A DNA stretch of 64,000 nt, from NCBI RefSeq assembly GCF_015155755.1, contig NZ_VWPI01000167.1, positions 35,412-99,411 of the forward strand, given 5' to 3'. The stretch is from Komagataeibacter sp. FXV3 (GTDB lineage: Bacteria; Pseudomonadota; Alphaproteobacteria; Acetobacterales; Acetobacteraceae). Below are positions 50,348 to 59,887 of this stretch, one piece after another. A model generated the notes under the pieces. That model did not search any database and was not told the DNA's origin. It saw only the letters and a program-made list of their open reading frames with translations. The position numbers were made by a program, and so were the translations under genes. The first letter of the stretch is position 1. Every line of letters starts with the position of its first letter.

Positions 50348-50980
50348 TTATTTGTCATCCAGCGGGATCATGTCCGCGACCACGCGATCCAGCGGGTCGC
50401 TGCTTTCCGCCAGCCCACGGGCGACGCCGGCGCGGTCCTCGGCCGAGCGGTTCTGACTCATCTTGCGCTTGCCTACCAGACGGGTGATCGGCAGGCGCAG
50501 TCCAACGATACCCTTGAGCTGCCCCTGAATGAAGGAGTCCGGCGCATCCGTCACATGCCACGGCGTCTTCTGGTGCGCTTCGTGCCGGTCGGTCAGGCGT
50601 GTGATGACATCGAGCAGGCGGCTCGCGTCACTGAAGAACTCCGCCGGCCCGAATGCCTGAACGGCTTCATAATCCCAGGTCGGGACGACCTTGTGGTTCA
50701 CCTGTTTTGACGGATACCAGCCGGCGCTGACATAGGCGTCAGCACCCATGAAGATCGCCAGTGCTTCGCCCAGCACGGGCTCCTGCCATTGCGGGTTGGG
50801 CTTGGCGAGATGTCCGTAAAGCACCCCGAAGGCCCCTTCGTCCGGGTCCAGAAACATCGGTAGCGGCGTCGCGATCGGACCACTGGCTGTTGCAGTGACG
50901 AACTGCGCCAGGCGGGCGTTGCGGATGATCGCGCGCAGCGTATCAGGATCGTCTTCTCGAAATGCTGAAGGAACGTGCAT
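50348..50980 (-). CDS. paiB: FMN-binding PaiB-like protein
   Basis: A 210-residue protein of the FMN-binding negative regulator (PaiB) family, with a split-barrel flavin fold: LAQFVTATASGPIATPLPMF, then GAFGVLYGHLAKPNPQW. In Bacillus PaiB is linked to control of sporulation and protease genes; in proteobacteria the role is unclear. It is divergent from a MocR-type gene, a frequent pairing. Confidence 0.9.
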   Translation of the reverse strand: MHVPSAFREDDPDTLRAIIRNARLAQFVTATASGPIATPLPMFLDPDEGAFGVLYGHLAKPNPQWQEPVLGEALAIFMGADAYVSAGWYPSKQVNHKVVPTWDYEAVQAFGPAEFFSDASRLLDVITRLTDRHEAHQKTPWHVTDAPDSFIQGQLKGIVGLRLPITRLVGKRKMSQNRSAEDRAGVARGLAESSDPLDRVVADMIPLDDK

Positions 50981-51015
50981 GGAATACCTCTTGGCTTTTC
51001 CAGAGAGTAGCGCGA

Positions 51016-51065
51016 TACTGGACCATTATTAACGTCCAGTTCCGATAAATAATGACAGTCCAGTA
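51016..51065. promoter_or_regulatory. operator-like sites between paiB and the MocR gene
   Basis: TACTGGAC (51016-51023), GTCCAGT (51034-51040) and GTCCAGTA (51058-51065) are three copies of one half-site, two direct and one inverted. The last overlaps the MocR start. MocR/PdxR proteins typically bind such sets. Confidence 0.7.
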
Positions 51066-52542
51066 TGACGATGCCGACCCGAAGCTATCTCGCACGAGGC
51101 GGCTGGGCGGGCGGCGGATCTACGCGGCGCTGAAGGCGCAGATCAGCGAGGGGCTGTATCCGCCCGGTGCGGCCATGCCCTCCACCCGCGCGCTTGCGTC
51201 CGAGCTGGGGGTGGCGCGTACGACCGTGACATCGGCCTATGAGCAGCTTCTGGCCGAGGGCTTTCTTGAGAGCCGTCAGGGTGCCCCCACGCGCGTTGCA
51301 CCGCTTCTGCCGGTTCCGGCCGAAGACGCGGGAATGGTACGTCCCCGGTCCCGGCACCGGCTGTCCGCCTACGGCGAGCGGATGAAAACGCTGGCGGACA
51401 GGGCGGCTCCCGTGCCTGTCGCCCGGGAGCCCGTCATCGACTTCCGCTATGGCGACCTCTCTACCGCGGACTTCCCGACCCTGTTGTGGAAACGCGCACT
51501 CTCGGCCGCCGCGTCACGTCGGCCCGACCGGCTGACTTATGGCCGCCCGGAAGGCTCCCTGCGCCTGCGCACGGCGCTGCAAGCCTACCTGTGGCGCGCG
51601 CGCGGCATCCGCTGCGATGCGGACCAGATCATCATCGTCAGCGGCTCTCAACAGGGCCTCGACCTGTGCGCGCGCATCCTGCTTGATCCTGCGGACAGGT
51701 TTGTCGTGGAAAATCCCTGCTACCAGATGGCGCGGCAGGTGTTCGCGGCAACCGGGGCGGTGCCGGTTTCCGTTTCCGCGCGCGAGGACGGCCTTGATAC
51801 GGCTCGACTGGCCCGGACGAACGCCAGTCTCGCCTATGTGACGCCTTCACACCAATTTCCCCTTGGCGGCGTGATGCCGATCGCCCGACGCCAGCAGTTG
51901 CTCGCCTGGGCCAGCGCGACCGGGGCCTACGTGGTGGAGGATGATTATGACGGCGAGTATCGCTACGACATCAAGCCCGTGCCGCCCCTGTATGGGCTGA
52001 GGGGAGAAACGAGCCGGGTCATCTATGTCGGGACGGTTTCGAAGATCCTCTCGCCATGCCTGCGCATCGGCTACCTAATCGTGCCGGAAGGGCTGAAGGC
52101 GGTTTTTACCACGGCCAAGCAGCTCGCGGACCGGCACACGCCGACCGTTGAACAGGAAGCCCTCGCCTCGCTTCTGGAAGGCGGGCTGTATGAACGGCAT
52201 ATCCGGCGCGTTCGCCGGCGCAACGGCGAGCGTCGCCGCTCCCTGCTCGATGCTCTGGATCAGGCTTTTGGCGCACGGATCGCGATCCAGGGCGCGGATG
52301 CCGGGCTGCATGTCGTGGTCTGGCTGTGCGACCTGCCCGCGACAGCAGAAGCCGGACTGGTGGCACGTGCCCGCCAGAGAGGAATCGGCCTCTATCCGGT
52401 ATCGCCGCTCTATGATCCCGGCCATCCGGAAGAGGCCCCGACCTGCGCGGGGCTGGTCATGGGATACGCGGCGCTGGATGCCCGCCAGATCAGGCAGGGC
52501 GTCGGGATGCTGGCCGAGATCGTCCGGGACATGACGGCGTAG
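51052..52542 (+). CDS. MocR/PdxR-type regulator (GntR plus aminotransferase fold)
   Basis: A 496-residue regulator. The N-terminal GntR winged helix (SEGLYPPGAAMPSTRALASE, then TTVTSAYEQLLAEGFLES) is joined to an aminotransferase class I fold with the PLP-binding Lys in YVGTVSKILSPCLRIGY and VVEDDYDGEYRY. PdxR proteins sense pyridoxal phosphate; other MocRs act on amine or taurine genes. Its divergent neighbour paiB is the likely target. Confidence 0.92.
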   Translation: MTVQYDDADPKLSRTRRLGGRRIYAALKAQISEGLYPPGAAMPSTRALASELGVARTTVTSAYEQLLAEGFLESRQGAPTRVAPLLPVPAEDAGMVRPRSRHRLSAYGERMKTLADRAAPVPVAREPVIDFRYGDLSTADFPTLLWKRALSAAASRRPDRLTYGRPEGSLRLRTALQAYLWRARGIRCDADQIIIVSGSQQGLDLCARILLDPADRFVVENPCYQMARQVFAATGAVPVSVSAREDGLDTARLARTNASLAYVTPSHQFPLGGVMPIARRQQLLAWASATGAYVVEDDYDGEYRYDIKPVPPLYGLRGETSRVIYVGTVSKILSPCLRIGYLIVPEGLKAVFTTAKQLADRHTPTVEQEALASLLEGGLYERHIRRVRRRNGERRRSLLDALDQAFGARIAIQGADAGLHVVVWLCDLPATAEAGLVARARQRGIGLYPVSPLYDPGHPEEAPTCAGLVMGYAALDARQIRQGVGMLAEIVRDMTA

Positions 52543-52570
52543 AGCCGTCAGCAATCTGCACTCAGCAGGC

Positions 52571-53863
52571 TTACCGAATATCGGAAACCGGGGTCAGCTT
52601 TCTGAGCCTGGTCCTGCCGACATTGAGGGCCATGACACCGGCAACGAGTCCTGCGCTCCCTGCAAGGACAAGCATGTCCTGATAGCTTCCCTGTACCTGC
52701 CGCAGCACGCCCGCGATGGAAGCCGCGCTGGCTGCGCCAATCTGATGACCGAATACAATCCAGCCAAAGACGATCGGAGCATTCTGTTCTCCAAAAGCCG
52801 TATTGGCGAGACGCAGCGTGGGGGGCACCGTTGCGATCCAGTCGAGGCCGTAGAAAACGCCGAAGATCATCAGGCTCTCGGGAGAGAAGTCGATAAACGG
52901 CAGTGCGATCAGGGACAGGCCGCGCAGCCCGTAATAGGAAAAGAGCAGCCAGCGCGAGTCCAGCCGGTCGGTCAGCCATCCTGAAAGTGTCGTGCCTACG
53001 AGATCGAACAGGCCCATGACGGCAAGATAGCCCGCTGCCGGCACTTCACCGATGCCATGATCGGCACAGATGGCGATGAAATGGGTGCCGATCAGTCCGT
53101 TCGTTGTGAAGCCGCAGACGAAGAAGGTCAGGAACAGAATCCAGAAATCCCGTTTCCGTGTCGCATTTACAAGGGCCATGATCGCCGTATGCAGCGGGTT
53201 TCGACCCGAATGCCGGGGCGGTTCGTAATCCTCGCCCGCGCCATGCGGCACCAGTCCCAGATCCGAAGGATGCTCGGGGAAAAAGAATATCACGAGCGGT
53301 AGAAGGGTCAGACCGAGAGCGGCAACGGCGATGACAGGCGCGCGCCATCCGAAATGGTGCGCAAGAGACGCAAGAGCGGGCAGGAAAAGCAGCGAACCGG
53401 TTGCCGTAATGGCCGCCAGAAGACCGATGATCGTGCCGCGTCGGGTCACGAACCAGCGATTTACGACAGTGGCCCCCAAGACCATAGCGACAGAGCCCGT
53501 GCTGACACCCGTCAGAAGTCCCCATGTCAGAAAGAATTGCCAGGGTCGGGTCATGCCGAGCGATAGCAGGGCCGAGAAACTGGTTATCAGCATGGCCCCT
53601 ATCAGTATGCGTCGCACGCCAAATCTCTGCATCAGCGCGGCGGAAAAAGGTCCCATCAGGCCATACAGGAAGATCCCGACGGCTGCGGAGAAGGAGATGC
53701 TGGTGCGGGTCCAGCCCAGCTCATGCTGCAATGGCATCATCAGCACACCCGGAGTGGCCCTGACACCGGCCGAGACGAGCAGCGAGAGGAACGTAAGCGC
53801 CACGACCAGCACGAAGACATGCGGACGCTGTGTTCTCTTGTCTGGAAGCGGGGGCGTCTTCAT
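52571..53863 (-). CDS. MFS transporter, monocarboxylate/OFA type
   Basis: A 430-residue 12-helix MFS protein resembling the monocarboxylate or oxalate/formate antiporter group (GVRATPGVLMMPLQHELGWT, then SAAVGIFLYGLMGPFSAALM). The N-terminal cytoplasmic tail is basic. It is divergent from a TetR gene with two similar operator sites between the starts, so it is likely derepressed by its substrate. Confidence 0.88.
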   Translation of the reverse strand: MKTPPLPDKRTQRPHVFVLVVALTFLSLLVSAGVRATPGVLMMPLQHELGWTRTSISFSAAVGIFLYGLMGPFSAALMQRFGVRRILIGAMLITSFSALLSLGMTRPWQFFLTWGLLTGVSTGSVAMVLGATVVNRWFVTRRGTIIGLLAAITATGSLLFLPALASLAHHFGWRAPVIAVAALGLTLLPLVIFFFPEHPSDLGLVPHGAGEDYEPPRHSGRNPLHTAIMALVNATRKRDFWILFLTFFVCGFTTNGLIGTHFIAICADHGIGEVPAAGYLAVMGLFDLVGTTLSGWLTDRLDSRWLLFSYYGLRGLSLIALPFIDFSPESLMIFGVFYGLDWIATVPPTLRLANTAFGEQNAPIVFGWIVFGHQIGAASAASIAGVLRQVQGSYQDMLVLAGSAGLVAGVMALNVGRTRLRKLTPVSDIR

Positions 53864-53865
53864 AT

Positions 53866-53913
53866 TACTGACCGGTAAGTTACAGTTCTTTCGAGCTTAG
53901 GTACCGATCAGTA
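53866..53913. promoter_or_regulatory. paired TetR-type operators
   Basis: TACTGACCGGTA (53866-53877) and TACCGATCAGTA (53902-53913) are almost exact reverse complements of each other, and each is itself nearly palindromic. They lie in the MFS/TetR divergent gap. Confidence 0.75.
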
Positions 53914-53940
53914 ACATCGTCAAGGCGCGAGTCCTGCAAC

Positions 53941-54573
53941 ATGACCTCTCACAAGCCCGTTTCCCGTCCCTGTGCAGGCGACAAGGTTCGCGAATCAGCG
54001 CGCGAGCTATTTTACAAAGAGGGCATTCGCGCGGTCGGGATTGAGGAAATTGTCGAGCGGGCCGGTGTGACCAAACCATCGCTCTATCGGGCTTTCGGAT
54101 CAAAGGACGGACTCACGACCGCTTACCTGTGCGACTTCCATCAGAGCTTCCAGCAGAAGCTCGACAATATCTGTCATCAGTATCCGGGAGATCCCCGCGC
54201 ACAGCTTCAGGCTTATTTCGATGACCTGTCCCGGCGCGCTTCCCAGCCGGGTTTCCGGGGCTGCGGCATCACCAATGCGGCTATCGAGTTTCCGGACGCG
54301 GATCATCCCGTCCGGCGGGAGGCACAGCGCCTGAAGGAAGAGACGCGAACATGGCTGCGGGAGAAAGTCGCAGGTCTGAATGCGGCGGACCCCGCGTTTC
54401 TGACTGACTCCCTGATAGTGCTGATGGAAGGCGCGTACGTGTGCGGTCAGGCTTTCAAATCGCCCGGTCCAGCGGCGCAGGTCGGGAGACTGGCTCACCA
54501 CCTGCTTGAGACATGCTGTGTAAAAACCTGTCCAGAAGCCGGCACGTCGGTCCCGTCCGCCCGTCCGGTTTGA
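53941..54573 (+). CDS. TetR family regulator
   Basis: A 210-residue TetR repressor: IRAVGIEEIVERAGVTKPSL then YRAFGSKDGL gives the helix-turn-helix near residues 32-60. It has a Cys-rich C-terminus (LETCCVKTCPEAG), which could sense oxidants or thiol-reactive compounds; that is inference. It is divergent from the MFS gene and is its likely repressor. Confidence 0.9.
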   Translation: MTSHKPVSRPCAGDKVRESARELFYKEGIRAVGIEEIVERAGVTKPSLYRAFGSKDGLTTAYLCDFHQSFQQKLDNICHQYPGDPRAQLQAYFDDLSRRASQPGFRGCGITNAAIEFPDADHPVRREAQRLKEETRTWLREKVAGLNAADPAFLTDSLIVLMEGAYVCGQAFKSPGPAAQVGRLAHHLLETCCVKTCPEAGTSVPSARPV

Positions 54574-54632
54574 AGGAACAGCGTGGGCGCGGGATGCTGG
54601 CCGATGTGGTCATGCCCCCGCGCCGTTCGCCG

Positions 54633-55850
54633 TCAGGCGCGCCGATGCAGCGCGACCGGCAGGAAGACAATCAGACCGAAAGCAATGGCCGCTGAAAGCA
54701 CGAGGCCGAGCGATGTCGTGCTGGTATAGGGCAGCGCGCTTGTCGCGGCCGTCCCGACCGCCGCGAGCGCCATCTGAAGGAAGCCCAGCAGGGCGGACGC
54801 CAGCCCCGCGCGGGCGCTGAAGGGATGAAGGGTGACGGCTGTCGCCACCGGGTTCGCAACGCCCAGCCCCAGCAGGAACGTCAGCCATGATACCGTGATG
54901 ACCGGCAGCGGGCTGGCATAGGGAGCCACGAACAGGATCAGGCTGCCGAGCAGCGCCACCGCAAAACCCAGCAGCACCGTCGTCGTCTGACCGCATCGCT
55001 GCGCCAGCCGTGGCGCAAGGAAGCCGGCTGCGAATACCATGAAGACCGTTGCCGCGAAGAAGATGCCAAGCTGGAAAGCATCTAGGCCCGCGCCCCGCAT
55101 GAGGATCGCCGGAGCCGCCGCGAAGTAGGTGTAGAGACTGCCGATCAGCAGGCTGACCGGCAGGCCCGGCAGGACAAATTGCCGATCGGATGCGAGTTGC
55201 ATGTAGCCCGACGCGACCTGGCCGAGCGTGTGGGCGCGGCGCCGGTCGGCCGGATGGGTTTCGCCCTGGTTCAGACTAAAGAAGGCGGCGAGAAACAGGC
55301 CGCACAGGCCGACGAGGACGAACGTCCAGCGCCATCCCGCGATGCTGTTGAGTAGGCCGCCAAGCAGGGGCGAGAAGCCGGGAGCCGCCGCCATTGCGAT
55401 CATGGTCATGGCGAGGGCTTTGGCGAGGGCGGGACCATCAAACAGGTCGCGGGCAATCGCGCGGGACAGCACCGATGTTGCGCACGCGCCCAGTGCCTGC
55501 ACGGTTCGGCCGAGCACGAGGACATGCAGCGAGGGCGCGGCCGCGCACACCAGACTGCCCGCGCAGAACAGGACCAGACCACCGACGACCAGCCAGTGCC
55601 GGCCTATACGGTCCGAAAGCGGGCCGACGACGAGCTGGCCGATCGCAAAGGCGATGAAGAAGGCGCTGAGGGTGGCGCTGAGACTCTGTGCCGACGTTCC
55701 GAACGATGCGCTGATGGCAGGAAACGCCGGGAGAATGATATTCGTGGACAGCGTGCCAAGGGCCGCAAGGCCCGCGAGAAGGAACAGGGTTGTTCCTGTC
55801 AGTTGTCTGTCCTGCGCGGCAGGAGGCGAACCGGATGATATGGCTGTCAT
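54633..55850 (-). CDS. MFS drug exporter of the Bcr/CflA type
   Basis: A 405-residue MFS protein: TNIILPAFPAISASFGTSAQ, then GQLVVGPLSDRIGRHWLVVG and RTVQALGACATSVLSRAIAR, hallmarks of Bcr/CflA multidrug exporters. It lies in the inner membrane. It is divergent from a TetR gene with a perfect inverted repeat between them. Confidence 0.9.
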   Translation of the reverse strand: MTAISSGSPPAAQDRQLTGTTLFLLAGLAALGTLSTNIILPAFPAISASFGTSAQSLSATLSAFFIAFAIGQLVVGPLSDRIGRHWLVVGGLVLFCAGSLVCAAAPSLHVLVLGRTVQALGACATSVLSRAIARDLFDGPALAKALAMTMIAMAAAPGFSPLLGGLLNSIAGWRWTFVLVGLCGLFLAAFFSLNQGETHPADRRRAHTLGQVASGYMQLASDRQFVLPGLPVSLLIGSLYTYFAAAPAILMRGAGLDAFQLGIFFAATVFMVFAAGFLAPRLAQRCGQTTTVLLGFAVALLGSLILFVAPYASPLPVITVSWLTFLLGLGVANPVATAVTLHPFSARAGLASALLGFLQMALAAVGTAATSALPYTSTTSLGLVLSAAIAFGLIVFLPVALHRRA

Positions 55851-55925
55851 GAGAGATTCCGCCGAGCGGTAGGAGGGAGAGAAAAGCCGGGCAGCACCCT
55901 GTCAGCCTGCCTGCTTCTTGTGAAC

Positions 55926-55951
55926 GACAACGATACTGGTCACTCGTTGTC
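55926..55951. promoter_or_regulatory. TetR-type operator
   Basis: GACAACGA (55926-55933) and TCGTTGTC (55944-55951) form a perfect 8-base inverted repeat with a 10-base spacer, overlapping a TTGACA-like -35 for the exporter gene. Confidence 0.8.
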
Positions 55952-56006
55952 AATTTGCCGTCGATGCCCTAACTAAAGGGAAGGACACACTAACCGAGGA
56001 CACAGG

Positions 56007-56615
56007 ATGCTCACGCCCCAAAGCGGACAACGCGGGCCGGTCGATCATGAACGCCGGGACCAGATCATCGCGGCGGCGAACGAGCACTTTCGCCATTATG
56101 GCTACAAGAAAACCACAATGGCCGATCTGGCGGACGCGATCGGGCTGTCGAAAGCCTACATCTACAAGTTCTTTGCCTCGAAACAGGCGATTGGCGAGGC
56201 GATCTGCTCCCTTCAGCATGAGCGGATGCGTGTCGATCTTCAGGCGATCATGGATGACGGAAAATCCGCGTCCGAGCGGATGCGACGGATCTTCGTCACC
56301 CTTGCGCGTGACGTGGCCTCCCTCTTCTTCGAGGACCGGAAACTGCACGACATCGTTTATTCAGCCGTTCAGGAGCAATGGACGTCCGCCGAGGCGTTCC
56401 GCCTGGCGCTGCATGGGATGGTCGAACGGCTGATTCATGAAGGCCGGGAAAGCGGCGAGTTCGAGCGCAAGACGCCTATGGACGAAACCTGTCATGCCAT
56501 CATGCTTGTCCTTCAGACGATCAATCATCCCCTTTTGCTTGAAACGCATCTGGAAACGCTTGATTCGGATGCCGCGACCCTGGCTAATCTCGTGCTGAGA
56601 AGTCTAGCCCCATGA
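56007..56615 (+). CDS. TetR family regulator
   Basis: A 202-residue TetR repressor: YKKTTMADLADAIGLSKAYI then YKFFASKQAIGEAI is the helix-turn-helix. It is divergent from the Bcr/CflA exporter and most likely controls it. A second palindrome just past its stop lies ahead of the fabF gene, but it does not resemble the 55926 site. Confidence 0.9.
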   Translation: MLTPQSGQRGPVDHERRDQIIAAANEHFRHYGYKKTTMADLADAIGLSKAYIYKFFASKQAIGEAICSLQHERMRVDLQAIMDDGKSASERMRRIFVTLARDVASLFFEDRKLHDIVYSAVQEQWTSAEAFRLALHGMVERLIHEGRESGEFERKTPMDETCHAIMLVLQTINHPLLLETHLETLDSDAATLANLVLRSLAP

Positions 56616-56636
56616 ATTCTACGCGCCCGCCATGTG

Positions 56637-56658
56637 TGACTAATTGACAAATTAGTCA
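56637..56658 (+). promoter_or_regulatory. palindromic operator ahead of the fabF-like gene
   Basis: TGACTAATT (56637-56645) and AATTAGTCA (56650-56658) are perfect 9-base inverted arms with a 4-base spacer, containing a TTGACA-like -35 at its centre. The gene starts about 90 bases later. Confidence 0.75.
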
Positions 56659-56745
56659 TAAGTTCACACGTTAGGTTGATAGCGTGCATCATGGCCGCCC
56701 TGCTGTACCGAGGCGGGGCCGGACTTCATCCAGAGAAAAAATCAC

Positions 56746-58005
56746 ATGCGAATTGTTATAACCGGAATGGGCATCGTCTCTCCCCTCGGCTGTGGCGTCG
56801 ATGCCGTCTGGCAGCGTCTGCTGGGGCGGCAGTCCGGCATCCGCCATATCCCCGAAGGCTTCGCGCCTGACGTGCCCTGTCAGATCGCGGGTTTTGTGCC
56901 CGAGGCCCCTGAAGAGGCGGGATTCGATCTCGAAGCGGTCGTGGCGGTCAAGGAACGCAAGAAGATGGACCGCTTCATCCAGTTCGCGCTCGGCGCTGCT
57001 GCCGAAGCGGTCGGGCAAGCCGGATGGAATCCGCAGACCGAGAACGAGCAAAGCCGCACCGCCACGGTCATCGCATCCGGCATCGGCGGTTTCGGCGCTA
57101 TCGCCAATGCGGTTCGCACCGTCGAAACCCGTGGGGCCGGGCGTCTCTCGCCCTTCACGGTGCCGTCCTTCCTCGTGAATCTGGCGGCTGGCTGGGTTTC
57201 GATCCAGCACGGTTTCAAGGGGCCGATCGGCGCGCCGGCAACTGCCTGCGCCGCCGGCGTTCAGGCACTTGGTGATGCCGCGCGCCTCATTCGTGCGGGC
57301 GAGGCGGATATTGCCATTGCGGGCGGCACCGAAGCCGCGATTGATAAGGTCAGTCTCGGCAGCTTTGCTGCTGCCCGCGCGCTTTCCACGGGCTATAACG
57401 ACACGCCCGAGCGGGCATCGCGTCCCTTCGATCAGGGCCGGGATGGCTTTGTCATGGGAGAAGGGGCGGGCATCCTCGTGGTCGAAAGCCTCGATCATGC
57501 CCTTGCTCGTGGTGCCGTCCCGATTGCCGAGCTGGTCGGCTACGGCACCAGTGCGGATGCCTACCACCTGACCGCAGGTCCGGAAGACGGATCGGGCGCG
57601 GCACGCGCCATGCGCGCGGCGTTGCATCAGGCGGGCATCGCGCCAGAAGCGGTCGGCCATGTCAACGCGCACGCCACATCGACGCCGGTTGGCGATCGTG
57701 GCGAACTGGCGGCCATCCGTTCCGTGTTCGGGGAGCATAATGGCCCGATCATCAGTGCCACCAAATCCGCGACAGGCCATCTCCTGGGGGCTGCGGGCGG
57801 GATCGAGGCGATCTTTACCGCGCTCGCGCTGCGCGACCAGATCGCGCCGCCGACCCTGAACCTGCATGATCCGGACCCACTCTCGGCCGGGCTGAACCTG
57901 GTTGGCCCCGAGGCCCGGCCAGCGAGCTTCGACTACGCCATCTCGAACGGGTTCGGCTTTGGCGGCGTCAACGCATCCGTCATTCTGCGGCGCTGGCATC
58001 CCTGA
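56746..58005 (+). CDS. fabF: beta-ketoacyl-ACP synthase II
   Basis: A 419-residue FabF/KASII enzyme, full length. The catalytic Cys is in TACAAGVQALGDAA, and the two His are in NAHATSTPVGD and KSATGHLLGAAGG. It condenses malonyl-ACP with acyl-ACP in fatty acid synthesis. No acyl carrier protein or other fab gene is adjacent, and it has its own palindromic operator, so it is a secondary FabF, perhaps for altered fatty acids or resistance to a KAS inhibitor. Confidence 0.93.
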   Translation: MRIVITGMGIVSPLGCGVDAVWQRLLGRQSGIRHIPEGFAPDVPCQIAGFVPEAPEEAGFDLEAVVAVKERKKMDRFIQFALGAAAEAVGQAGWNPQTENEQSRTATVIASGIGGFGAIANAVRTVETRGAGRLSPFTVPSFLVNLAAGWVSIQHGFKGPIGAPATACAAGVQALGDAARLIRAGEADIAIAGGTEAAIDKVSLGSFAAARALSTGYNDTPERASRPFDQGRDGFVMGEGAGILVVESLDHALARGAVPIAELVGYGTSADAYHLTAGPEDGSGAARAMRAALHQAGIAPEAVGHVNAHATSTPVGDRGELAAIRSVFGEHNGPIISATKSATGHLLGAAGGIEAIFTALALRDQIAPPTLNLHDPDPLSAGLNLVGPEARPASFDYAISNGFGFGGVNASVILRRWHP

Positions 58006-58061
58006 GCAGCCTTCGCCGGCGCGCTTGCGTTCCGCAGGCCCGCCGGCTTCAGGTCTGCCGT

Positions 58062-58403
58062 TCAGGCCGTTGCGGCCGATGCCTTGATGGCTTCCACCAG
58101 CTCGGCCGTTGTCAGGATCTCGTGGGCGTATGTCGGGCCGTCGATATTGAGGGCCGCGTTATAGGCTTCGGACGTCCGCGCCGCTGTGGCGTCTCGGACC
58201 AGTGTGACATGGAAGCCGAGTTCCATTCCGATCCGGGCCGTGGCCTCAAGACAGGTGTTTGTCAGCAGGCCCACGCAGATGATCTTCTCCTTTCCGTACC
58301 GCTTGAGCTGATGTTCCAGATCGGTGTTCGGGAAGCCGCTCGATGCCCAATGTTCGGTTGCAACGACATCGCCGGGTTGCACCTGAAAATCATCATGGAA
58401 CAT
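58062..58403 (-). pseudogene. isochorismatase-family hydrolase, 5'-truncated
   Basis: The last 113 residues of a cysteine hydrolase: VVATEHWASSGFPNTDLEHQ, then GLLTNTCLEATARIGMELGF with the catalytic Cys. The first ~80 residues, with the catalytic Asp, are missing: the frame stops two codons before the ATG at 58403, exactly where the AT-rich segment starts. The gene was cut by the insertion or deletion that brought in the AT-rich block. Confidence 0.85.
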
Positions 58404-58483
58404 CGCTCAATTCAATAAATTAATAGGTCCTGAGCCTACCCATTTTCTCCAAGAGTCGACATTCCACATTTCCCCTAATCCGC

Positions 58484-58572
58484 CTGCCTGCTCGAGGGAA
58501 CCAGAGCAGACAGGCCGTAGTCGCCTTCAATGCGGTCGCTGGTATCAAATACCTGACTTTTCGAAAGCGGAC
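58484..58572. repeat. REP-like hairpin repeat at the left edge of the AT-rich block
   Basis: CTGCCTGCTC (58484-58493) pairs with GAGCAGACAG (58504-58513); GTAGTCGCCTTC follows (58517-58528), and then GAAAGCGGAC (58563-58572). The same order is seen at 60064-60156, with partial copies at 59900-59942. Confidence 0.7.
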
Positions 58573-58659
58573 ATCTGCTACTCGCCCTAAAACCGTAATA
58601 GGAATTGTGTATGACTCCCGTAGTAGGTAGTCTCAGATGCACATATACGGATTGTTAAG

Positions 58660-59826
58660 ATGGACATGAAGGCAGAGATATTTAAAAAACTTAAATATGC
58701 TACATATGACCTGCGGGCATCACGTATCGGCTCAGTGAGTGAGAGTGATAATAATCGCGAAGTAAGAAAATTCATACAGGCAAGAGAGCTGATAACATCA
58801 GTACAATCGACAAAATACAATAAAAATGAAATTTTAGAATATATTTTAGAGGCGAAAAAACAAAACTACTATAGCGTATATGAAATAGAAAGTAATGGTG
58901 AAATAGTTGGCGCAATTATTGTCCACCCAGTGCATAAAGTTATCGCAAGTGGTGGCGTAATAGATGAAATTGAATACAAATCTCATAAAAAAACGGCTAG
59001 AAGTATGCTTGTTGTAACTAAAGAATTTTTAGAAAAAATAAGAATACCCGAAAACCCTACCGCGCCTATATTTCCAGCTCCAGAATGCAATTCTGTATCT
59101 TTTGAAGATGATGCCATTAATACTATACGTAATGACTTCCCCGATTTATTTCCCGGGGGACATGATGCTATTGAGATAGAAAAAATATTTAAGAATTCAG
59201 CTCGTCATATGTTAACTCATGGACGCCGAGCTGAAGTGATTTGGGGGTATTTTGCAGATTTTATTAATGACGGTGAGAATGATTTTTCAGCAATAAAACC
59301 GGAATTTTACCCAAGGAATGGACAAGACGGCGGAATAGACGATTTAAGAACATCAAAGGATGGGATTTTCATAGCCACTCAAGTGAAGGGAGGAACGACA
59401 TGGGGTGACACAACGGATCCTAGATTAGATGCGCGCAAATTTTTTATTCCTGATGGAGAGTCTCAGACTAGTACAAGAGCAAAAAAACAAAGAGAAAAGC
59501 AGTATCCATTTCTGTCGCAGAGATACAATTCAGGCACGCTAGATGATTATCTATCAGTTCATTTTTTAGCTTTCGGCAAAAGGTGCTTTAATGACCATCG
59601 GATAATAAAAGGAAAAACATTAATTGGAAAAGAGGTTCTTAATAGAACTATGATCGTTACAGGGTTAGATGTAGTAGTTCTTTCCGATTCTATATTTCAT
59701 GGAAAAACAAGAATAGATATGTCGACCGCAAGTAACTCATCTCCTCTTGCTGAACATTTGAAAAGAAAAAAAATAATTTCTCTTTTTATGTCATGCGGTA
59801 GGCACGACTTACCTTTTATAGATTAG
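58660..59826 (+). CDS. putative Mrr-like restriction endonuclease, AT-rich gene
   Basis: A 388-residue protein from an AT-rich gene, unlike its neighbours. Residues ~185-245 carry a PD-(D/E)XK pattern of the Mrr type: a helix with Glu192 (AEVIWGYF), then NGQDGGIDDLR (Asp223-Asp227) and FIATQVKGG (Gln241-x-Lys243). The Mrr family uses D...QxK and often cuts modified DNA. The first ~130 residues have an unknown, mixed alpha/beta domain (SVYEIESNGEIVGAIIVHPV). No known family is recognised as a whole. With the other AT-rich gene downstream it may be a two-gene defence system. Confidence 0.65.
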   Translation: MDMKAEIFKKLKYATYDLRASRIGSVSESDNNREVRKFIQARELITSVQSTKYNKNEILEYILEAKKQNYYSVYEIESNGEIVGAIIVHPVHKVIASGGVIDEIEYKSHKKTARSMLVVTKEFLEKIRIPENPTAPIFPAPECNSVSFEDDAINTIRNDFPDLFPGGHDAIEIEKIFKNSARHMLTHGRRAEVIWGYFADFINDGENDFSAIKPEFYPRNGQDGGIDDLRTSKDGIFIATQVKGGTTWGDTTDPRLDARKFFIPDGESQTSTRAKKQREKQYPFLSQRYNSGTLDDYLSVHFLAFGKRCFNDHRIIKGKTLIGKEVLNRTMIVTGLDVVVLSDSIFHGKTRIDMSTASNSSPLAEHLKRKKIISLFMSCGRHDLPFID

Positions 59827-59887
59827 ATACGAACTAAAATGTAAGGACTATTTTGCTGCTGTAATTTTTTGCAGCTGACTATCCTTG

